The position numbers and the translations under genes were made by a program. A DNA stretch of 10,550 nt, from NCBI GenBank assembly GCA_023416515.1, contig JAEZHP010000061.1:1-10550 (forward strand). The letters run 5' to 3'. Positions 6,442 to 10,550 of this stretch are shown here, piece after piece. Positions within the stretch are counted from its first letter, which is position 1. Each line of letters starts with the position of its first letter. The notes under the pieces are model-generated. The model saw only the letters and a program-made list of their open reading frames with translations, was not told the origin of the DNA and ran no database searches. Source of the stretch: Pseudomonadota bacterium (lineage in GTDB: Bacteria > Pseudomonadota > Alphaproteobacteria > Sphingomonadales > Sphingomonadaceae).

Positions 6442-6939
6442 CTAGGGGAGCTCGACGAGCGGCTCGCGGGCGCGCCATTCCTCCCAGTCCGGGGCGTAAT
6501 GCTGGTTGAAATAGAGCTGCCACTGCTTGTCATAGGCCGCGGCGGCCCAGGGCGTGGTCGCTCCGGCGTCGCGATGCGCCTCGGCGCGAAGCCGGCGATC
6601 GGCCTTTTCGTTCTGGATCAGGGTGAGGTGGAGGTCGCGGCGCCAGGGCTCGTCATAGATGCCGAAGCGCATCTCGAACCCCATCCGGAGCAGCGTCTCG
6701 AGCCGCGCCGCGACTTCGGGATCGGCGTTGAGCCGGTCGACGATCTCGCCCGCCGGCCCGTCATAATCGGCGAGGTCGCCGGAGCCGTCGCCGAGCATCC
6801 GGCCGTCGAGAAGGATCATGTAATAAGCGTAGCCGGGCTGCTGCGCACGGCGGGCCGCCATGTTGAGGAGGAGCGTGCGCGCGGACAGCTGACCCAGGAG
6901 ATAGGTCTTGATGTGCTGGAACGTCGCTTCGTCGACCAT
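6442..6939 (-). CDS. Conserved-looking hypothetical protein (165 aa)
   Basis: I do not recognise a family. The frame has the normal high-GC third-position pattern of the neighbouring genes, a balanced and fairly hydrophilic composition rich in Asp/Glu/Arg, and no signal peptide or membrane segment, so it is probably cytosolic. The N-terminal 35 residues look helical (His9-Ile-Lys-Thr-Tyr-Leu-Leu-Gly-Gln-Leu). A Tyr-Tyr-Met-Ile-Leu-Leu-Asp-Gly-Arg stretch at 39-47 looks like a beta strand. Aromatic and acidic residues cluster at the C-terminus (Trp140, Tyr143, Phe144, Trp152, Trp155). The ATG at 6939 lacks a clear ribosome binding site. It lies between the intact HTH gene (67 bases downstream) and the truncated HTH gene (65 bases upstream) on the same strand. 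Confidence 0.65.
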   Translation of the reverse strand: MVDEATFQHIKTYLLGQLSARTLLLNMAARRAQQPGYAYYMILLDGRMLGDGSGDLADYDGPAGEIVDRLNADPEVAARLETLLRMGFEMRFGIYDEPWRRDLHLTLIQNEKADRRLRAEAHRDAGATTPWAAAAYDKQWQLYFNQHYAPDWEEWRAREPLVELP

Positions 6940-7004
6940 GGTGGGCGGAGTTTAGGGCGGGCTGGTTAGCGGAGGGTTGCGCCGGGGTCAGCGATCGGCG
7001 GTAT

Positions 7005-7232
7005 TCAGGCCGCGGCGGAGACGGGGCCGGTGTCGGCGAGCACGATGAAGCGGCGCTGCTTCTCCTCGGTCCAGCCGTCATAGCGGGGGCGGCGGCGGAC
7101 CGGCACCCAGCGATAGTCGGCGGGGTCGTAGCCGGCGGGCGGCGGAGCGCCCTGTTCGGTGGGGTCGGTGGCGGCAAGCGCCTGGCTCGCCGGGTCGTGG
7201 GGCTCGGGGGCGGGATCGGATGAGTCGCTCAT
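7005..7232 (-). pseudogene. Truncated HTH protein, paralogue of the 5943-6374 gene
   Basis: A 75-codon frame opens with Met-Ser-Asp-Ser, as in the intact HTH gene. It then has a long Ala/Pro/Asp-rich linker, and then Val-Pro-Val-Arg-Arg-Arg-Pro-Arg-Tyr-Asp-Gly-Trp-Thr-Glu-Glu-Lys-Gln-Arg-Arg-Phe followed by Ala-Asp-Thr-Gly-Pro-Val-Ser-Ala-Ala-Ala and a TGA. In the intact relative the equivalent point is the end of the first HTH helix, after which come the recognition helix and about 80 more residues. Here they are missing, and none of the three frames downstream to 6940 restores them. A broken gene is the simplest reading. A short functional protein cannot be excluded but would lack a complete HTH. 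Confidence 0.65.
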
Positions 7233-7252
7233 CCACGAGTGTAAATCAGACG

Positions 7253-7281
7253 AAATCCTATTTTGGAAGCAAATAGGATTT
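7253..7281. repeat. Perfect 11-bp inverted repeat upstream of the truncated HTH gene
   Basis: AAATCCTATTT (7253-7263) is exactly mirrored by AAATAGGATTT (7271-7281) around a 7-base spacer. It lies 21-49 bases before the ATG at 7232 and is strikingly AT-rich against GC-rich surroundings. It could be an operator for the HTH gene, a weak terminator, or an insertion scar. There is no U tract strong enough to call a terminator. Confidence 0.6.
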
Positions 7282-7322
7282 TGCTGTGGGGGCGGGGTGG
7301 GGGCGGGGGCGGCGTTGTCGTC

Positions 7323-7471
7323 GGCGCCCGGCGGTGCGACGAGCACCCAGCGCTTGTCCTGCTCGGGCCGATACTCGTCGGCGACGAGAGCGAAGCCGAG
7401 CTTCTCGGTGAACAAGCGATCGCCTCGTCATAGTCGCGGACGACGAGGGTGACGCGAGCGAGGGGTTGCGG
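7323..7471 (-). pseudogene. VOC (glyoxalase/bleomycin-resistance-like) protein remnant
   Basis: Read on the minus strand, codons from 7471 give Pro-Gln-Pro-Leu-Ala-Arg-Val-Thr-Leu-Val-Val-Arg-Asp-Tyr-Asp-Glu-Ala-Ile-Ala, the first beta strand and helix of a VOC domain. One base is then missing near 7413-7414. The shifted frame continues Phe-Thr-Glu-Lys-Leu-Gly-Phe...Tyr-Arg-Pro-Glu-Gln-Asp-Lys-Arg-Trp-Val-Leu-Val-Ala-Pro-Pro-Gly. The start codon is absent (no ATG, GTG or TTG between the nuclease stop and this segment), and everything after about residue 50 of a normal 120-140-residue protein is gone. This gives three independent lesions. The remnant is in frame with, and directly follows, the nuclease stop at 7493, so one end of the foreign segment probably lies at about 7471-7493. 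Confidence 0.75.
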
Positions 7472-7492
7472 TACCGCGGAAACCGTTGTTTC

Positions 7493-9700
7493 TCAGACCT
7501 CGATCATTTTACCCTTCAGCCGGGCGGCTTCTTCATTAATGGTGCCATAGTCCATTTGAAGAATACTAGGAGGTCCTACAAATGAAGACCGAGCGCGCAC
7601 AATTTCAATGGTGGGGCTTAGCGATAATTCGTACAAGCGGACCGGCATACCGCTCGCTAGAGCGTAAGCTTGGCCTTGGGCTCGCGCTAGTTGGGAACGG
7701 TCTGCGCCATCATTCCGGTCAATGACGAACACCAAGGCTTGTTCGCCAGCCATTGCGAAGTGAGTCCATTGCTTCGCGAGCACGTTTGCGGCAACGCGAC
7801 TGAAGAAATCGCTCAGCTGTCTGCGACCTTCACTTCCGAGATCGCGGAGATCGCTATCACCTGCAAGCCATCCAGGGGCCCGCGTACGCTGAAGTGCACT
7901 GAGGATCTCGGTGACAACAGTCGGGTATTCCTGGCGTGGAGGTTCCACATCGGGCCAATTCGGGTTTTGAAAATATGGACCAAGCACGTCTTGGTCGAAG
8001 CCCTCCAGATAGACCATGTCCATCTGCTGCTTTTCGATGAAATCCTTCGATACCGAAATGTCGATTCGATTTCTAGCTATGTAGGCGCCCAAATGGTCCA
8101 TCTCGTCGAAGAGCATCACCGCATCCATCGACCCGAGGTTTTGCCTCACCTCCAAATAGTGAAAAAACTCCCCTGGCTCCCTTATGACATATTTCATTGC
8201 CAGCAAATCATCAATAGACAGCGCAATAGGCATATGTTGGCCTAGAATTGGCTCGACCCCGTCAAGTTCCTTTATTGCAGCAGAGAATGGCGTGTAACAT
8301 TCCAGCGTTAGGCAGATTGGGAAAACCTTTCGGAAGTTTCTCAGCCGAAGCGTCGCGGTTTCTTCGTAGGTCTCGAGCCCCAGCCTATACAAATTCGCCT
8401 CGTCCGCCGATGCTAGGTATTCAAGGGTGCGCCGGTTTTGTCGGTAGGCATCCACAAGGAGCCGGTCTACCGACTGCACGTGGGACGCCAAATTCTCGCC
8501 CGGCGGCGCGAGTGCTTCAACGCGGGCTTTGCATTCGAGGACAATCAATACGTCATCAGCGATTATGAGGTTGTCGCATTCTGCCCACTGACCCCCGGCA
8601 ATCGGGTAGTAGACTTCCTTCAGCACCCTCGCGCCCGCCAAGCATCCCGCCATAATATCGCCGAAGGCGTCTTCGGAGAGAACCTTTTGGCGGCGGTTCC
8701 ACTCCTCGCGATAGCTCTCCTTACGCTTGATGATCGCGCGCTGAGTCGCTCGATACGTGGCGTCTCGGACGAGATTGGGCTCAGTACAAAATATGCCCCC
8801 TGAATAACGAATCAGCGGCTTGATTCGTCCCGGTAACGTTCGGAAAGGGGTGCCCGAGAAGGCGCTTCCATCGAAGAAACTTCTGTTCTCACCTGGGTCA
8901 TAGGCAAGATCAGCCAGGAAAGCTTCTGGTAGCTTCGTTCTCTTAGAGAGGTTGAACACGCCTCCGAAGAATAAATCCTCTATGGCGGACCTAGCGCGGC
9001 CTCCAAACTCAGAAGGCCCTTGGTCATTCGCGGCTTTGACGATGTCTTCCAAGCTAGCGGAGTTATTCGCGGCCGCGGCGCCCACTTCGTCCATCAGGTC
9101 GTTTATGCGGCTCCGAGCATCATCGATGCCGGCGCGTAAGCTGTCCACGGCGGCCTGTATGCCAGCCGCAATCTCGTCGGCCCCGACCCCATACAGCTCT
9201 CTTAGAACATCATCGTGGGGAGACAGCACGTAGCGAAAAAACTCTTCCTCCAGAACTTGGTAACGTCGGCCACGTATCAAAATCCAAGTTGAGAGAATCT
9301 GGAACTCCAAACGATCCCTATCTTCGCTTAGGTCAGTCTCTTCACTAGATTTGGTAAATCCATATTCAAAGCTCAGTGATATTGCCTTCTCACTAAGCAA
9401 CAATAACTGGTTCAGTGCATCTTCTTCTACATTCTTGAACTCGCTCGGAAACGATGCGTCACACGCCGTCACCGCGTGAACATACTCCATAGCGAACACA
9501 ATCGTATTTTCCTGAGCCGACACCGGCGCTAAGGTTTCTGATCCCGCCTCTGTTTTGGAGAACAGGGAGATCAGCAAGTACGACCAAAGAGCACCGATCA
9601 GGGTCGGCGGATATTCCTGTACAATCAAACATCGAAGCTGCTCACAAACGAGCTTCAGCTCCGCAAGCACATCCACCTTCGTTCTAGATTCCTCAGGCAT
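7493..9700 (-). CDS. Large orphan protein with PD-(D/E)XK/NERD-like nuclease core
   Basis: This is a 735-residue protein. In its middle, a strand-turn-strand unit carries Asp376-Asn-Leu-Ile-Ile and then Leu-Ile-Val-Leu-Glu389-Cys-Lys391-Ala, the D...ExK signature of PD-(D/E)XK nucleases. The layout (helix 346-360, D strand, ExK strand, then a Gln-containing helix at 409-428) resembles NERD-type nucleases. DNA cleavage is inferred. The N-terminal 330 residues are mostly helical, with a hydrophobic helix at about 33-49 and a coiled-coil-like stretch at about 179-212. The C-terminal 300 residues are unrecognised. The frame extends to a TTG at 9775 (760 residues, better ribosome binding site), but that start lies inside the thiC remnant, so I prefer the ATG at 9700. 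GC content is near 50% (38% at 9361-9420) against about 70% in neighbours, a sign of transfer. It stands alone with no partner gene, as single-gene defence nucleases do. The defence role is a hypothesis. Confidence 0.75.
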   Translation of the reverse strand: MPEESRTKVDVLAELKLVCEQLRCLIVQEYPPTLIGALWSYLLISLFSKTEAGSETLAPVSAQENTIVFAMEYVHAVTACDASFPSEFKNVEEDALNQLLLLSEKAISLSFEYGFTKSSEETDLSEDRDRLEFQILSTWILIRGRRYQVLEEEFFRYVLSPHDDVLRELYGVGADEIAAGIQAAVDSLRAGIDDARSRINDLMDEVGAAAANNSASLEDIVKAANDQGPSEFGGRARSAIEDLFFGGVFNLSKRTKLPEAFLADLAYDPGENRSFFDGSAFSGTPFRTLPGRIKPLIRYSGGIFCTEPNLVRDATYRATQRAIIKRKESYREEWNRRQKVLSEDAFGDIMAGCLAGARVLKEVYYPIAGGQWAECDNLIIADDVLIVLECKARVEALAPPGENLASHVQSVDRLLVDAYRQNRRTLEYLASADEANLYRLGLETYEETATLRLRNFRKVFPICLTLECYTPFSAAIKELDGVEPILGQHMPIALSIDDLLAMKYVIREPGEFFHYLEVRQNLGSMDAVMLFDEMDHLGAYIARNRIDISVSKDFIEKQQMDMVYLEGFDQDVLGPYFQNPNWPDVEPPRQEYPTVVTEILSALQRTRAPGWLAGDSDLRDLGSEGRRQLSDFFSRVAANVLAKQWTHFAMAGEQALVFVIDRNDGADRSQLARAQGQAYALASGMPVRLYELSLSPTIEIVRARSSFVGPPSILQMDYGTINEEAARLKGKMIEV

Positions 9701-9753
9701 TGTCCAGTTTGTGGATGATATGTCGCGGTATGACAAGGCGCTGTTAAGAGGCC

Positions 9754-9999
9754 TTACTCGTAAGCCGCTAGACAAATCTCTCCGCCTTTATCACGGAACG
9801 CACGCTCATCTCCGCCCTGCCCCGGTCCGCTTCCTGGGCAGGAAGGAACGTGTCTGCAGTCGCATTCTGCTTCGCCGTGAAATTCCTCACCGCCTGGGTA
9901 ATCTTCATGCTGCAGAATTGGGACCGCACATCGAGCAGAAGTGGGGGTCTTGGCGCCTTCCGCGGGCAGTGTCTGGTCGTGATATTGCTCGGCGGTGTC
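9754..9999 (-). pseudogene. thiC: Decayed 3' fragment of a thiC gene (phosphomethylpyrimidine synthase)
   Basis: On the minus strand, Asp-Thr-Ala-Glu-Gln-Tyr-His-Asp-Gln-Thr-Leu-Pro-Ala-Glu-Gly-Ala-Lys (9999-9949) is the segment before the ThiC iron-sulphur motif. After one lost base near 9944 comes His-Phe-Cys-Ser-Met-Cys-Gly-Pro (9943-9920). After a second near 9918 comes Phe-Cys-Ser-Met-Lys-Ile-Thr-Gln (9917-9894), continuing to Ala-Glu-Met-Ser. After a third near 9799 comes Phe-Arg-Asp-Lys-Gly-Gly-Glu-Ile-Cys-Leu-Ala-Ala-Tyr-Glu and TAA (9754-9756). Together these restore the CxxCxxxxC cluster ligand motif and the C-terminus of ThiC. It is not a copy of the thiC at 10445-10550: 14 of 24 residues match in the aligned C-terminal stretch. 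It is therefore an old paralogue or a piece of foreign thiC. Upstream of 9999 the match fades. Confidence 0.8.
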
Positions 10000-10074
10000 G
10001 GTCACCGATCCTCTCCGGTCAGCTGGCCAATTCAGCCAGCCCCCGTGTATGCGCCCCTTCACAGGAGACTCGAC

Positions 10075-10404
10075 ATGCCCGGCAGTGACGACGATTATCA
10101 ATTCGACGAGGAGAGCGGCGAGTGGATGCCGGCGTCCGAGCTGGCGGCGAAGCGGGCGACCGTTCGACAGGCTCAGGATGAACTGGGGGCGGTCGTGGTG
10201 CGGGACTCGGTGGGCAATGTGCTGGCCGACGGGGACCAGGTGACGCTGATCAAGGACCTCGAGGTCAAGGGCGCGGGGCGGACCTTGAAGCAGGGGACGC
10301 TGATCAAGTCGATCCGGCTGACCGGCGACGCCCAGGAGATCGACTGCAAGTTCGAAGGCATCAAGGGGCTGGTGCTGCGCGCGGAGTTCGTGCGCAAGAG
10401 GTAG
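10075..10404 (+). CDS. PhnA/YjdM-like protein lacking the zinc ribbon
   Basis: This 109-residue protein has a C-terminal half that is the PhnA C-terminal SH3-like domain: Val-Arg-Asp-Ser-X-Gly-Asn-Val-Leu-Ala-Asp-Gly-Asp (42-54), Val-Thr-Leu-Ile-Lys-Asp-Leu-Glu-Val-Lys-Gly (56-66), Leu-Lys-Gln-Gly-Thr (71-75), Ile-Asp-Cys-Lys (89-92) and Glu-Phe-Val-Arg-Lys at the end. In Escherichia coli YjdM this domain follows a four-cysteine zinc ribbon. Here the N-terminus is acidic (Asp-Asp-Asp-Tyr...Asp-Glu-Glu-Ser-Gly-Glu-Trp) with no cysteine, so zinc binding is lost. Despite the name, the family is not shown to be a phosphonate hydrolase. The ATG at 10075 has AGGAG at 10063-10067, and the longer frame from 9850 overlaps the thiC remnant and is discounted. 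It converges with thiC. Confidence 0.88.
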   Translation: MPGSDDDYQFDEESGEWMPASELAAKRATVRQAQDELGAVVVRDSVGNVLADGDQVTLIKDLEVKGAGRTLKQGTLIKSIRLTGDAQEIDCKFEGIKGLVLRAEFVRKR

Positions 10405-10406
10405 GC

Positions 10407-10438
10407 GCCCTCGGCGGGGCGGTGCCGCCGGGGAGGGC
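10407..10438. terminator. GC-rich hairpin between convergent phnA-like and thiC genes
   Basis: A 6-bp outer stem (10407-10412 with 10433-10438) and a 5-bp inner stem (10413-10417 with 10425-10429) are separated by a 3-base bulge and close a 7-base loop. It fills the gap between the two convergent stops. It has no U tract on either strand, so bidirectional termination is only plausible. Confidence 0.35.
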
Positions 10439-10444
10439 CTTGGC

Positions 10445-10550
10445 TCAGTCGTGCTCGCGGCCGTTGGCGCCGAGGTAGATCTCGCTGCCGAGCTCGCGGA
10501 ATTTCTCGCTCATCTCGGCCATGCCTTGCTCCGCCTCGACTTCGTCGAGG
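10445..10550 (-). CDS. thiC: Phosphomethylpyrimidine synthase ThiC, C-terminal end (5' part outside window)
   Basis: The frame runs in from the window edge and ends at TGA (10445-10447). The 34 visible complete codons include Glu-Gln-Gly-Met-Ala-Glu-Met-Ser-Glu-Lys-Phe-Arg, then Gly-Ser-Glu-Ile-Tyr-Leu, the typical ThiC C-terminus. Escherichia coli ThiC ends with a closely similar Gly-Met-Ala-Asp-Met-Ser...Gly-Gly-Glu-Ile-Tyr-Leu. ThiC is a radical SAM enzyme that rearranges aminoimidazole ribotide into the thiamine pyrimidine. Its catalytic domain and cluster cysteines lie outside this window, so integrity cannot be judged. It ends with an extra Gly-Ala-Asn-Gly-Arg-Glu-His-Asp tail and converges with the phnA-like gene. 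Confidence 0.8.
   Translation of the reverse strand, partial: LDEVEAEQGMAEMSEKFRELGSEIYLGANGREHD

Noticed and set aside
7468..7477. Palindrome GCGGTACCGC just beyond the nuclease stop as an integration site
   Set aside because: No matching copy is visible at the other end of the island near 9700-9760, and no integrase or direct repeat supports it.
9850..10074. N-terminal extension of the phnA-like gene from ATG 9850
   Set aside because: The extra residues come from DNA that is thiC on the other strand. The ATG at 10075 has a good AGGAG and fits the family length.
7005..10074. Insertion sequence or transposon carrying the nuclease
   Set aside because: No transposase, integrase, terminal inverted repeats or target-site duplication could be found by eye at the candidate borders.
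9754..10101. 115-codon minus-strand open frame taken as a gene
   Set aside because: Its only meaningful parts are the two ends, which match ThiC. The middle is out of frame, so it is better explained as a frameshifted thiC remnant.
1..10550. CRISPR array, tRNA or rRNA genes
   Set aside because: No regularly spaced repeats, cloverleaf-like segments or rRNA-like conserved stretches were seen.

Overview
The window is GC-rich (flanks around 65-75% by eye). Its gene set looks like the chromosome of a sphingomonad-type alphaproteobacterium: a small Lys-rich protein, a PhnA-like protein without a zinc ribbon, DUF2200 and DUF1801 proteins, a COG3650-type lipoprotein, and sphingomonad-style 'DGWT...' helix-turn-helix proteins. 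The genus assignment is inference from gene content only.

Layout. 1-674: the 3' end of an Ala/Pro-rich single-pass membrane protein, followed by a clear intrinsic terminator. 783-1319: an exported PrxQ/BCP-type peroxiredoxin, convergent with a minus-strand block of a COG3650-type lipoprotein (1324-2217), two tandem overlapping DUF1801 genes (2271-3115) and a secreted protein of unknown function (3241-4146). 4306-4656: a DUF2200 gene whose stop codon shares a CTAG palindrome with the stop of a convergent CsaA-like tRNA-binding protein gene (4653-5024). 5186-5302: a 38-residue Lys-rich protein, then a general-stress/PPOX-fold flavin-binding protein (5435-5896). 5943-6939: a minus-strand HTH protein and an unrecognised 165-residue protein.

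The accessory part is 7005-10074. It holds a truncated second HTH gene, a perfect 11-bp inverted repeat, and a VOC (glyoxalase-like) remnant that has no start, one frameshift and no C-terminal half. Next comes a 735-residue AT-richer gene (7493-9700) carrying a PD-(D/E)XK/NERD-like nuclease core. Beyond its 5' end lies a decayed copy of the 3' end of thiC (9754-9999), recognisable as ThiC once three one-base deletions are allowed for. The 3' end of a thiC gene sits only 445 bp further on, at the window edge (10445-10550), with a phnA-like gene between the two.

Most genes are unrelated housekeeping or hypothetical genes. The biologically interesting unit is the nuclease island. I infer that it arrived by horizontal transfer into the thiC-phnA/VOC-HTH neighbourhood, with decay on both sides, and that the nuclease is a candidate stand-alone defence or DNA-processing gene. 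No tRNA, rRNA, CRISPR array, transposase or integrase is visible.
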